Below are positions 1 through 7,770 of a DNA stretch of 12,859 nucleotides, one piece after another. Under the pieces are notes generated by a model. It had not been told where the DNA came from and searched no databases. It saw nothing but the letters and a program-made list of their open reading frames with translations. Source of the DNA: JAWXUE01 sp044432925 (GTDB taxonomy: Bacteria > Bacillota_I > Bacilli_A > Acholeplasmatales > Anaeroplasmataceae); contig JAWXUE010000032.1 of NCBI GenBank assembly GCA_044432925.1, forward strand, positions 1-12,859, in the 5' to 3' direction. The translations under genes and the position numbers were made by a program. Position 1 is the first letter of the stretch. Each line of letters begins with the position of its first letter.

Positions 1-684
1 ATTTATATTATCAAATACTTCTAAATTTTCGATTGCTAAGTTACCTTCAGGATTACCGTAATACCCTAATCCTAATGTCATTGTTTCATTTACTCTATCA
101 AAATCAATCGGAAAAGATGGTAATCGTGAAATACCTTGAATTGCTTTTTCATTATTTTCGTTTAATGTTCTATAAAAAACAGTTCTAAATGAAGAATTTG
201 CAAAAGGAGCATTTTTTCCAATCCCAAAACCTCCGGCTTTATCACTAGATTTAGTACTTCCACCATCAACTTTAGTGATATTATGCCACAAACTATTACT
301 ACTATTTCCATATGGATCAGAAAGACCAGTAGTATTATAATCACTCACTCTTAAAACACTAATAGAGTTTGATTTTAGTAACAACTTTGCTCTATTTAAA
401 AATGTTTTTGCAGGTGGACTATTTTTGCTCCAATATCTATCTAAATTATTAAACACTTCTTTAAAGTCTTCAATCCCTGGAAACTTTGAGGGAATAATAT
501 AATGATTTTTAAATTCAACCTTTACAACACTTTGACCAACTCTTTTTGCATCTAAAGAATTTTGACAAATTTCTCTAGCTAAACTTGTTAGCAAATTCCC
601 TTTAAATGTTTCAATACCAGCATCAGATATACCTTTAGTTATTGTCCCATTATTATTAGGAAAATTCCATATTTTTTCACTCAT
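1..684 (-). CDS. GHKL-fold ATPase, N-terminal part (runs off the left edge)
   Basis: Partial gene: 228 codons from an ATG at 682-684 to the window edge with no stop. The start has a good ribosome binding site (AGGTGAGAG) a few bases upstream. The protein begins MSEKIWNFPNN and shows the GHKL (gyrase/Hsp90/histidine kinase/MutL) nucleotide-binding motifs in order. The N box is REICQNSLDA at residues 37-46 (E38, N42, D45), a G1-like box with D115 follows in LRVSDYNTTGL, and a glycine-rich lid GGFGIGKNAPF lies at 151-161. The fold is known to bind ATP. The glutamate in the N box suggests hydrolysis, as in MutL or Hsp90, and not a histidine kinase. No transmembrane segment is visible so far. Standalone GHKL ATPases of this sort often sit in defence islands, but the effector or partner would be beyond the left edge. 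The fold call is firm; the biological role is unknown. Confidence 0.82.
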   Translation of the reverse strand, partial: MSEKIWNFPNNNGTITKGISDAGIETFKGNLLTSLAREICQNSLDAKRVGQSVVKVEFKNHYIIPSKFPGIEDFKEVFNNLDRYWSKNSPPAKTFLNRAKLLLKSNSISVLRVSDYNTTGLSDPYGNSSNSLWHNITKVDGGSTKSSDKAGGFGIGKNAPFANSSFRTVFYRTLNENNEKAIQGISRLPSFPIDFDRVNETMTLGLGYYGNPEGNLAIENLEVFDNIN

Positions 685-807
685 TTCTCTCACCTATATC
701 TAGTAAAATGTTTATTTTTAAATTAACTGTATTTACTATCTTTCTTTAAATATTTATATTAATTAATGCAACTTAAATGCACATAACGTATTTATTTACT
801 ACTCTTA

Positions 808-1680
808 TTAATTATATTTTTTGATCTTCTTCATTAACTCAACAGGACAAACTAATTCACTTTTAGATTTATACTTAACATCTACTATTTTCACTTCTTT
901 TTCATCATACGTTAAAGCTAGTTCACCAACTTCAAAACTTTCATCACATAAATAATCATAATGCTTACCATATGAACTAAAAGTAACTGAAGCTATTAAA
1001 TATTCATTTTGGTCTAAATTTTCAATAATATTACTTTTTTGGATGCTATTAGATTAAACAACAGTTTCAGTATTATTAGTATTTTATTATTATAATCCTC
1101 AAAATACTCTAACATACTTCTTCCTTTTTCAAATTCCAGTTCTGATATTACATTTTTTATTAATTTTAATAATTTTATTGATTCTGTATCCAACCATTCA
1201 AAATCTTCCGTAATAGTTTTACTTAAATAGTTAATTGTTACTGTATAAAAAGTAGCATCATTTGGATTAATACATTTATAATCGACATCTTTCAATAAGT
1301 CTACTACATCGAATTCACTTTCATAAATTTTAGTAATATCAAATTGTTCATATTGAATTTTTTAAAGACTACTAAATAAATCTACAGTTATTTCTTCTTC
1401 ATATGATCTAATAGACAGATAAAATGGAGTAATCTTAAATAAATAAAGTTTCTTCTACAGATTCTTTATTACAAAATGAAGCGAATTCTTTCAACCATAC
1501 TTTTGTATCTTCTTTATTAAATTTTTCTACATCTTTAGTTATCAAATCAATGAAATATAATTTATCGACAACAAGATCAATATAATTCCTCTAAAATCCC
1601 TTCTAGATCCTACACCTAATAACAGTATCCGTGATCACGTATCACAACAGCCTTTTTTAATGAAATAAGTATATCAAGGT
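808..1680 (-). pseudogene. Decayed gene of unknown family, several frameshifts
   Basis: A run of coding-like segments on the minus strand shifts frame repeatedly and is cut by stops. The C-terminal piece ends with a TAA at 808-810 and reads through YLIASVTFSSYGKHYDYLCD and further acidic/lysine-rich sequence to IKKYN. The middle piece (about 1060-1350) contains EFDVVDLLKDVDYKC and DFEWLDTESIKLLKLIKNVI. Two short pieces near 1370-1445 and 1440-1590 contain YLSIRSYEEEITVD and DTKVWLKEFASFCNKES. A further piece near 1600-1680 holds in-frame TAG stops. I count at least three frameshifts plus internal TAA/TAG stops, so this is decay and not one sequencing error. The 93-codon open frame at 1014-1295 is only the longest surviving fragment. 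The last segment (GKxYDYLCD...VGELAL) looks like a small beta domain seen at the end of some Firmicute hypothetical proteins; I do not recognise the full family. Confidence 0.6.
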
Positions 1681-1681
1681 T

Positions 1682-1702
1682 CGTTTTTACTTAATAAAAA
1701 CG
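1682..1702 (-). terminator. Weak hairpin downstream of the helicase/membrane-protein unit
   Basis: An 8-bp perfect inverted repeat CGTTTTTA/TAAAAACG (1682-1689 and 1695-1702) with a 5-base loop lies 23 bases past the membrane-protein stop. The T-run is inside the stem and not after it, so it is a poor intrinsic terminator. It may be a weak end for the helicase unit, or chance in AT-rich DNA. Confidence 0.3.
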
Positions 1703-1725
1703 TTAATGTATATATTGTTCAATTA

Positions 1726-2262
1726 TTATTTACGTTTGTTCTTATATGTAGTGTATAGTATATAATCACTTATAGCATCGATAACTATATATAATATCCA
1801 TACAATTATAACAATAGATATAAATGTTAAAATTGTATGCAATATAAAAGTACCAATGAATCCGAAAATTCTTAATATTATATTAGAAACGAAAGTGCAT
1901 ATGCTTGAATATAGTTTTGGGAAAATTATAGATATTGTTTTAAATATTGTTGGTAAGAATAATGTTATTGTTATAAAGCGATTAATTCTTATTCTATCAT
2001 TTTTATTAGTTTTAATGTTCAAGAAATAAAATATAATAAAAACAATGGAACATATCAAACCTTTAATTCCAAAAAAACGTGAAAACATAATATTTGTTTC
2101 AAAAAAATATTCAGATACTAAGCTATCAATTTTTAACAATAGAAAAGCGAAACAAATTAATATAAAAACATACCTGAATATTTTTATTTGTGTTAACTTT
2201 CCGGTACCTATGTCTGTTACTCCTGTTATCGACGAGTATAATCCTTTAATTCTTTTAATCAA
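1726..2262 (-). CDS. Small multipass membrane protein, coupled to the helicase gene
   Basis: About 178 residues, hydrophobic, family not recognised. Roughly four to five membrane segments are visible, near residues 28-45, 66-84, 96-115 and, closely spaced, 120-164. They are separated by short basic loops (KTNKNDRIRINR near 86-97), and the protein ends in a basic tail KNKRK. No signal peptide or catalytic motif is apparent. The ribosome binding site AGGAG overlaps the stop codon of the helicase gene (TAGGAG at 2272-2277), so the two are translated together. There is no ATG. A TTG at 2268 would be only 3 bases from AGGAG; the TTG at 2262 has 9 bases and is preferred. Coupling to a helicase-nuclease suggests a membrane partner, as in many abortive-infection pairs, but that is inference from context only. 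Existence as a gene is likely; function is unknown. Confidence 0.72.
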   Translation of the reverse strand: MIKRIKGLYSSITGVTDIGTGKLTQIKIFRYVFILICFAFLLLKIDSLVSEYFFETNIMFSRFFGIKGLICSIVFIIFYFLNIKTNKNDRIRINRFITITLFLPTIFKTISIIFPKLYSSICTFVSNIILRIFGFIGTFILHTILTFISIVIIVWILYIVIDAISDYILYTTYKNKRK

Positions 2263-2274
2263 AATCAATTTCTC

Positions 2275-5200
2275 CTATATATCTAAACTTTCTTGTATAA
2301 CTACTTGTTTCTCTTCTTTAAAATATTCTTCTAATATCTCTTTAATATTATGATATCTTCTAGAATATTCATTTTTAACTCTTTTAATAGTTAAATTATG
2401 ATTTTTAGAAATTTCTTCTTTCTTTCTATCTCTTTCTTTAACAATTTCATCAGTTTCATGTTCTTTACCATCTAATTCAATTGCTAGGACGGGATATTCT
2501 TTTGAACCATATTTTTCAAATATAACAAAATCAAAAACTCCTGTATAAAATAAACTATTATCTACATTCAATTTTTGGAATACAGATTTAATAGATACTT
2601 CTTTTTTCATTATACATTTACGCTCTACTACAGATAAAGCTTGAGCTAATGTCTCCATAAACTCAGATTCAGTAGCTGAAGAAAATGATTTTAAACCTAA
2701 AGCTCTTGAATGAGTTTTGATCTCAGACACCTTAGATTTACCATTTGTTTCAGTATATTCAATTAACTCTTTAAAATCATCTTCTTCTATTGATTTAGAT
2801 AATCTATTTAATTCATCTTTAGAACATAAAGTAATCAGTTTTCTTTTAGCTCTAGAAGTTGCTACATTAATTAATTCCTTATTAGAACTTAACCAGTCAT
2901 ACGTTCTTTGTGATGTTTCGGAAGTTAAAGCCGATGAAAAAATTATAGAATCTTTCTCATCACCTTGAAATGTATGGATTGTTCCACATTCTACATTATT
3001 AAAATTATGTTTAATTAAATATTCTCTGATTAAATTAGCTTGATTAACAAATGGAGTTATAACTCCAATTGTATTTTCAGTTTCATCTAACTCTTTTACT
3101 ATTTTAATTATTTCTTCAGCTTCATTAATAGAAGTGTTACGTTTATCTGGTACATTATTTTTCATATCAATTAAAACTAAAGCATCACTATCATCTTTTT
3201 TAGATTTAATGACTAATTTTTTATTATAAAACTTTTTATTATTAAAATTAATAATATCTTCATGACATCTATAATGGTTTTTTAAAAGTATTTCATTACT
3301 AAAACAATCCGAATTAATGAATGTTTTATAAATAGAATTTTTTATATAATCATAATCCGATGGTATTCTTGCAATTGTTCTTAACTTAGTATTAATATCG
3401 TTATCTAATAAAATAACTGGTTTAAGTTGTTGGGGATCACCAACTAAAACCAATGATTGTCCTCTTAATATAGGTACTAAAGAAACTGCTGGATTACATT
3501 GACCAGCCTCATCCATTACAGTCATATCAAAATGAACTTTTGGAGTCCCTAATTTCGATGATGAAATATTAGTAGTAATAATAATTGGAAAAACTTCTAA
3601 TAATAACTTCATGTTTTCATCAGAAGATAAATATGAATTAAATTGCATAACTTTCTTATCTATATCCACATTTGACATATTAACAATATCCCACAACTCT
3701 TCAAATCTTGGTTTATTTAATTTTTGAATTAAACTAACACAATGGAAATAAAGATTTTTTACAAAAGCATCATCATTACTAATTAGCTCTTTTGCTTTCT
3801 CATCAGAGAATTTTGATAAATCAACCTCATAATAAGAATCTCTCACTTTACGTTTAATCATATTTTTAAACTTATCATTCAACTTAGGATCATTAAGCAT
3901 AACATCAGATATTTCTTTTCTTTCTACTAAATCAATTTCGTCTTCATATTCTGTTAATAATTTAGCTAATGCTTTCGCATCATTCTTCTTATTTTCAAAC
4001 ATTCTTCTAATAGAACTATCAAAAATATCGTGATGTTTATGATATTCATAAAGTTGCTTTATATAATCTAGTGCTTTAATCATATATTCTTTATTACCAA
4101 GTCTTAAACATGGGAAAGGAATAAATTTATTATTATATTTTATTTTGTTTAATTTTTCATAAATACCATCAATCGGTTTATTATTATATGAACAAACTAA
4201 TGCAGTTTGATTATTAAATAATGTTGTAACTAAGAGATTTACTATAGTATTAGTCTTACCTGTACCAGGAGGACCTTGTACGTAAGTTACATCATGTTTC
4301 ATTGAACTATGAATAGCAAGTAATTGGTCTAAATTAGCATCACCTACTAAAGCAATTGGGTAATCAGTTCTCTTTAAAGAACGTTTAATTTCTTTGAAAA
4401 ATGCTTTTATTGGTTCAGTAACTTTCTTCTCAAAATACATATTCTTTATACCTTCATACTCTCTTGAAAGGTTTAAAGTTATCTTTCTATTAATCAAACA
4501 TAAATGGGGCATATCTGTACATTTTGACTTATGATTACTATCTATTAAATTCATTATTTCAAGTTTATTTTTTTCAAAATCATTTAGTAATTGTAAGTCA
4601 CCTTCACCAATGAATCTATTTATACTGTACTTTGTACCAGCAGCTAGTCCATCTAGATATACTTCTTTATTTATTGTAATTTCATTATCAAGAGTTAATT
4701 CTCTTTTCTTTATATCTAAGAACAATCTTTTATATGCAAGTACATACAAACTATCGTTAACATTAACAGATAGAACAGATATTGCTAACTCTTCATACAA
4801 GTTATCATCATCTTCTTTTGTTGCATCTAAATTTAATTTATTAGCAATTCTATTTAATTCTGATTTAGATAGTATTACTCCAGTATCTTTAAGCACATCA
4901 ATATCAATACCTTTTTCAGTATGAAATGATTTATGATAAGGCACACAATCTAATACAAAACATTTTTCATAATAATCTAATATATCATTATTTAATGATG
5001 TGTTAGAAATAAAAGGTGTATCACCATTATAAGATAAAATATAATCAATTAAATACTGTTTATCATCTGTAATAGTACCTTCTAATATTTCAGCTTTTAT
5101 TATTTTATCATACATTAAAGTCAATTCCATTACATCTTCATCTTTAGTAACATTATATGAGTCGACTTTTAAAGACTTTCTATCAAAATTAATACTTTTA

Positions 5201-5310
5201 ATCGAAATCCAAAACTTAGTTATTTTATCAGCAGATTTAGAATCATATTCTATATACAACCACTTTTTCTTTATTAAAGATTTAAATAATACTTCCCCTA
5301 TATTAATCAT
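2275..5310 (-). CDS. SF1 DNA2/NAM7-type helicase with C-terminal DUF2726/Vsr-like nuclease domain
   Basis: 1011 residues from the ATG at 5308-5310, preceded by AAAGGGTGAT. A GTG at 5331 extends the frame, but it lies at or before the predicted transcription start. Helicase motifs are complete and in order: Walker A GPPGTGKT (346-353), Walker B DEAGQ (600-604), motif III VGDPQQLKP (about 623-631), motif IV region NHYRCH (678-683), motif V GTIHTFQGDE (776-785) and motif VI VATSRAKR (816-823). The long insert between Walker A and Walker B is usual for COG1112-type helicases. Residues 881-978 resemble DUF2726, a Vsr/PD-(D/E)XK-like fold, with D927 in FDFVIF and E945, D947, K949 and H951 in AIELDGKEH. 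Residues 2-54 (KWLYIEYD...ITKFWISIKSI) resemble a WYL-like small beta barrel; this is tentative. Expected activity is ATP-driven DNA or RNA translocation with nuclease cleavage, known from antiphage helicase-nucleases. It is first in a two-gene unit with the downstream membrane protein. Confidence 0.92.
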   Translation of the reverse strand: MINIGEVLFKSLIKKKWLYIEYDSKSADKITKFWISIKSINFDRKSLKVDSYNVTKDEDVMELTLMYDKIIKAEILEGTITDDKQYLIDYILSYNGDTPFISNTSLNNDILDYYEKCFVLDCVPYHKSFHTEKGIDIDVLKDTGVILSKSELNRIANKLNLDATKEDDDNLYEELAISVLSVNVNDSLYVLAYKRLFLDIKKRELTLDNEITINKEVYLDGLAAGTKYSINRFIGEGDLQLLNDFEKNKLEIMNLIDSNHKSKCTDMPHLCLINRKITLNLSREYEGIKNMYFEKKVTEPIKAFFKEIKRSLKRTDYPIALVGDANLDQLLAIHSSMKHDVTYVQGPPGTGKTNTIVNLLVTTLFNNQTALVCSYNNKPIDGIYEKLNKIKYNNKFIPFPCLRLGNKEYMIKALDYIKQLYEYHKHHDIFDSSIRRMFENKKNDAKALAKLLTEYEDEIDLVERKEISDVMLNDPKLNDKFKNMIKRKVRDSYYEVDLSKFSDEKAKELISNDDAFVKNLYFHCVSLIQKLNKPRFEELWDIVNMSNVDIDKKVMQFNSYLSSDENMKLLLEVFPIIITTNISSSKLGTPKVHFDMTVMDEAGQCNPAVSLVPILRGQSLVLVGDPQQLKPVILLDNDINTKLRTIARIPSDYDYIKNSIYKTFINSDCFSNEILLKNHYRCHEDIINFNNKKFYNKKLVIKSKKDDSDALVLIDMKNNVPDKRNTSINEAEEIIKIVKELDETENTIGVITPFVNQANLIREYLIKHNFNNVECGTIHTFQGDEKDSIIFSSALTSETSQRTYDWLSSNKELINVATSRAKRKLITLCSKDELNRLSKSIEEDDFKELIEYTETNGKSKVSEIKTHSRALGLKSFSSATESEFMETLAQALSVVERKCIMKKEVSIKSVFQKLNVDNSLFYTGVFDFVIFEKYGSKEYPVLAIELDGKEHETDEIVKERDRKKEEISKNHNLTIKRVKNEYSRRYHNIKEILEEYFKEEKQVVIQESLDI

Positions 5311-5336
5311 ACAATCACCCTTTACATTCACGTAAT

Positions 5337-5365
5337 ATTATACATTTTTTTACATAAAAATGCAA
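5337..5365 (-). promoter_or_regulatory. Sigma-A-type promoter of the helicase unit
   Basis: On the minus strand, TTGCAT (5360-5365) and TATAAT (5337-5342) are separated by exactly 17 bases. Predicted transcription start is near 5330, giving a leader of about 20 bases before the ATG at 5310. This places the alternative GTG at 5331 outside the transcript and so decides the helicase start. Confidence 0.8.
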
Positions 5366-5441
5366 TTTTAATCAAGTTTAGTATTTATTTTCAATTATTT
5401 ATATTCTACCATTAATCGAATATTTTTAAAAATCCCTAAAT

Positions 5442-5481
5442 AAAAAACTTACCATAATTATAAAATCATGGTAAGTTTTTT
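5442..5481. terminator. Bidirectional intrinsic terminator
   Basis: A perfect 14-bp inverted repeat, AAAAAACTTACCAT (5442-5455) and ATGGTAAGTTTTTT (5468-5481), with a 12-base loop. A and T runs at both sides give a U-tract in either direction. It ends minus-strand transcription from the small gene at 5766-5996 and isolates it from the helicase promoter. Confidence 0.9.
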
Positions 5482-5510
5482 ACATTATAAGTTATTCTAT
5501 CTTTACTATC

Positions 5511-5765
5511 TTATTTCTTCAATATCTCTACATAATCATAATAAATATAACTTCTTCCTTTTTTAGATGAATTAGATATTTTTAATATAGATAAATCAAC
5601 ATATTTTTTAATTGTTCTATTAACTTTATAATAATCAATATTTAATTTGTCACTAACAACTTTGGCATCTATTATTGGATTTAATTCAGTATATTCTAAT
5701 AACCATAAAATTGAAAGGATTCACTTTAATTAAAATAGATTCATCATATTTTATAAAACAACCAT
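5511..5765 (-). pseudogene. Fic-like C-terminal winged-helix remnant
   Basis: An open stretch with no start codon reads SILWLLEYTELNP, then KVNRTIKKYVDLSILK and KGRSYIYYDYVEILKK, ending in TAA at 5511-5513. The pattern helix / IKKLVELGILK / KKRNRxYVYDEYLEIL is what I know from the C-terminal winged helix of many Fic-family proteins. The upstream continuation (KYDESILIKVNPF, about 5705-5760) is in a different frame, so a frameshift lies near 5712. No Fic catalytic motif is left nearby. It sits between the 76-codon gene and the terminator, in the same transcript. The Fic assignment is by pattern recall, not alignment. Confidence 0.5.
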
Positions 5766-5996
5766 TTAACTTCTACCAGAATATCTAGTTCTTATCCTTC
5801 TAAAATATTCTTCATCATCAATTTGACATGTTAAATTCAGTTTAACATCAACTAAGTCTTCATCCGACACTGATGCTTTATTATCAAATTTAGAAAGTGC
5901 TAACGATTCAAGCCACTCCATTACCTTTGGTTCAAATTTTTTATCGTAAGGTTTAAGACGTTCATGTACATCTTTTATAAATACATTATTCAACAT
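5766..5996 (-). CDS. Small 76-residue protein of unknown function
   Basis: The start is the ATG at 5994-5996, with GAGGTGG six bases upstream. The frame is open up to 6059, but the sequence above 5996 is the promoter and leader. The protein begins MLNNVFIKDVHERLKPYDKK, contains the helical stretch KVMEWLESLALSKF (24-37), and ends with a basic segment YFRRIRTRYSGRS (64-76). It is soluble, with a single tryptophan and no signal or membrane segment. I do not recognise the family. Its size, strong promoter and basic tail would suit an antitoxin or small DNA-binding protein, but nothing proves this. It may also be a truncated N-terminus of a longer gene, because a degraded reading frame follows directly (5511-5765). 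Confidence 0.55.
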   Translation of the reverse strand: MLNNVFIKDVHERLKPYDKKFEPKVMEWLESLALSKFDNKASVSDEDLVDVKLNLTCQIDDEEYFRRIRTRYSGRS

Positions 5997-6020
5997 AAAA
6001 ACCACCTCTTCATCTATTAT

Positions 6021-6049
6021 ATTATACCATTTTTCGACTCTTTTTTCAA
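6021..6049 (-). promoter_or_regulatory. Near-consensus extended -10 promoter of the 76-codon gene
   Basis: On the minus strand, TTGAAA (6044-6049), a 17-base spacer, and TATAAT (6021-6026) directly preceded by TGG, which makes an extended -10 (TGnTATAAT). It is the strongest-looking promoter in the window. Predicted start is near 6014, about 18 bases upstream of the ATG. Confidence 0.82.
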
Positions 6050-6150
6050 TTAAAAGCACTAAATTTAAATAATCTTAAACTACTATAAATTAAAAACTAT
6101 TTCATTTAATACATACACATTTTACCATTCATAATAAAACACCTCTTCAT

Positions 6151-6294
6151 TCAATTTTTTTCTAGCTTCGAAGGAAAAAACCTATCTAAAATATTGAATC
6201 TAGTTTCTAAATCAGTTATTGATTTACCATAGATGAATCCTATTGTATTATCATTCAGTACTTCTTTTGTTAAATTAATTCATTTATCTTTCAT
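6151..6294 (-). pseudogene. Short coding remnant interrupted by TGA
   Basis: The intergenic stretch 6060-6430 holds no intact gene. Within it, an ATG at 6292-6294 reads MKDK, meets TGA (6280-6282), and continues open for 42 codons (INLTKEVLNDNT, then SITDLETRFNILDRFFPSKL) to a second TGA at 6151-6153. Just downstream AGAGGTG precedes an ATG that opens only eight codons (MNGKMCMY). These look like the end and beginning of two adjacent truncated genes. The composition is coding-like but no family is recognisable. It has no ribosome binding site of note. Confidence 0.35.
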
Positions 6295-6324
6295 ATTATT
6301 ATAAATTTAAAAAGAAAATAAAAA

Positions 6325-6348
6325 AGTGGATAAATATGTTTATCCACT
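6325..6348 (-). terminator. Intrinsic terminator of the Fic gene
   Basis: A perfect 10-bp stem AGTGGATAAA/TTTATCCACT (6325-6334 and 6339-6348) with a 4-base loop. Read on the minus strand it is followed at once by TTTTTATTTTC, a good U-tract. It lies 83 bases past the Fic stop. Confidence 0.85.
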
Positions 6349-6430
6349 CAAATTAATGTTTATTTAAATTTTGAAATTAATCAAATCCAACTACTTTTTC
6401 ATTCACATCTTCTTTGATTATATTTAATAT

Positions 6431-7636
6431 TCAATCTATAATTTTATTAAAAAAATCATCACTAATTGAATACACTTTCTTAGAACTTCTTTTACCAAAA
6501 TATAGTAATTTATTATCAATTAATTGTTTAATAGACTCTCTACACTTTGTTTCTCCTATTGATAATATATTACATAATTCATCAATAGTTTTATCTTCAT
6601 CTTTAAATAATTTTATTTGGAACATTAAAAATAATAAATTAGAACAAGAGTTATCTAAATCTAATGAATTAATATAAGCCAAACCTTTTTCTAAAGAAAT
6701 ACCTTTATTAATTAAGTATTCTTTAGTATTTATAAAAGCCTTCTCTATTATATCGATAAAATTATAAACAAAAGTTGAAATATCACCTAAATTATTCTTT
6801 TCATTAGTATGCTTAAAAGCTTCATAATACTGCGTTTTACATTCATTTATAGTTTGGCTAATACGAAATGCTATAATAGGATTATAATAATCTTTTAAAT
6901 AAACCGAAGTTACATATCTATCCATTCTACCATTCCCATCGTAAAATGGATGAATATATGCAAATAAATAATGAAATATAGCCACTCTTATAGGTAAGTC
7001 AATTGTATTATCATTTAATATCTTTATTGCTTGTTCCATTAATAAAATAATATTACTTTCAGGCATAATTCCTGTATGTATAATATTACCACTTTGATTT
7101 TTTAAATAAACTTCATTCTTTCTAAAAATTGTTCCATCAGGAATATCATTTTCATCATATCCCTCTACTTCTTTTAATAACATTGAATTATATAACTCTC
7201 TTATATCAATAGATGAATTTATTCTTTTGAAATCATCTAATACTAATGACTTATATTTATTTATTAAACTCGATATTTTACTAGGTTTTTGTGTTGAATC
7301 GTCTATTTGATCTAATACCGATATTATATCTTTTCTTGTACTAATAACTCCCTCAATTTCATTTGTGAATAAAATCTCATCTACAATACATTTTTTTTGA
7401 TATTGTTCTTTTGCAATCGTTGGTAAATTAGATAGTAAAACACTTACTTCCTTATCTAAGGAAGAAATATTTAAACATTTACTGAAAATAGAAAAATGAT
7501 TAAAATAAAAAGCATCATTTTGATTAATTTTAAAATTAAATTTAATTGTGTTCTCAGATTCAATTCTTTGTTCATAAATTTTTTTATATTCTTTTGGATT
7601 TTTATAATATAACTTTCTTAAAGAATCATAACTCAT
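6431..7636 (-). CDS. Class II Fic-family protein (predicted AMP transferase)
   Basis: 401 residues from an ATG at 7634-7636, preceded by AAAGGTGATG. The catalytic Fic motif is intact: HPFYDGNGRMDR at residues 229-240, with H229 as the expected base and G234-R237 binding the phosphates. An inhibitory helix motif TNEIEG at 91-96 fits (S/T)xxxE(G/N). Its position before the Fic core makes this a class II protein, in which the glutamate is known to block productive ATP binding in cis. Residues 347-392 (DELCNILSIGETKCRESIKQLIDNKLLYF) form a winged helix, suggesting DNA binding and possible autoregulation. Fic enzymes usually transfer AMP to hydroxyl side chains; the target here is unknown. It is monocistronic, with its own promoter and terminator. 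The reading frame stays open for 17 codons past the TGA stop, ending with TAA at 6377-6379. It contains no tryptophan. Confidence 0.93.
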   Translation of the reverse strand: MSYDSLRKLYYKNPKEYKKIYEQRIESENTIKFNFKINQNDAFYFNHFSIFSKCLNISSLDKEVSVLLSNLPTIAKEQYQKKCIVDEILFTNEIEGVISTRKDIISVLDQIDDSTQKPSKISSLINKYKSLVLDDFKRINSSIDIRELYNSMLLKEVEGYDENDIPDGTIFRKNEVYLKNQSGNIIHTGIMPESNIILLMEQAIKILNDNTIDLPIRVAIFHYLFAYIHPFYDGNGRMDRYVTSVYLKDYYNPIIAFRISQTINECKTQYYEAFKHTNEKNNLGDISTFVYNFIDIIEKAFINTKEYLINKGISLEKGLAYINSLDLDNSCSNLLFLMFQIKLFKDEDKTIDELCNILSIGETKCRESIKQLIDNKLLYFGKRSSKKVYSISDDFFNKIID

Positions 7637-7657
7637 TGTATCATCACCTTTTAACTA

Positions 7658-7686
7658 AGTATACATTAAAAACATAACACTGTAAA
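7658..7686 (-). promoter_or_regulatory. Promoter of the Fic gene
   Basis: On the minus strand, TTTACA (7681-7686), a 17-base spacer and TATACT (7658-7663); five of six bases match consensus in each box. Predicted start near 7651, about 15 bases before the ATG at 7636, so the leader just contains the ribosome binding site. Confidence 0.7.
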
Positions 7687-7687
7687 T

Positions 7688-7725
7688 AAAAACTTATCGA
7701 AAAATTAAAATTCCGATAAGTTTTT
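7688..7725. terminator. Bidirectional intrinsic terminator after the crotonase gene
   Basis: A perfect 12-bp stem AAAAACTTATCG (7688-7699) and CGATAAGTTTTT (7714-7725) with a 14-base loop and T-runs on both sides. It ends minus-strand transcription from the crotonase gene. Its outer end touches the -35 box of the Fic promoter. Confidence 0.87.
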
Positions 7726-7770
7726 TTGTCATTTAATATGTAACATTAAATTTTTTTAATAAATTTGTTA

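Noticed and set aside
162..344. Minus-strand 60-codon open frame inside the GHKL gene
   Set aside because: It is an alternative frame of a gene with clear conserved motifs.
1014..1295. 93-codon open frame as a real gene
   Set aside because: It starts with TTG mid-sequence; coding-like sequence continues upstream and downstream in other frames, so it is a fragment of a decayed gene.
1630..1639. Palindrome CGTGATCACG as an operator
   Set aside because: It lies inside the decayed gene, is single-copy, and has no promoter next to it.
2045..4924. Plus-strand open frames at 2045-2353, 2717-2968 and 4610-4924
   Set aside because: They lie antisense to the membrane protein and helicase genes, lack ribosome binding sites and have low-complexity Ser/Leu-rich translations typical of shadows.
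5308..5331. GTG at 5331 as the helicase start
   Set aside because: The -10 box at 5337-5342 puts transcription start at about 5330, and AAAGGGTGAT points to the ATG at 5310.
6414..6677. Plus-strand 87-codon open frame
   Set aside because: Antisense to the Fic C-terminus and with no ribosome binding site; a shadow.
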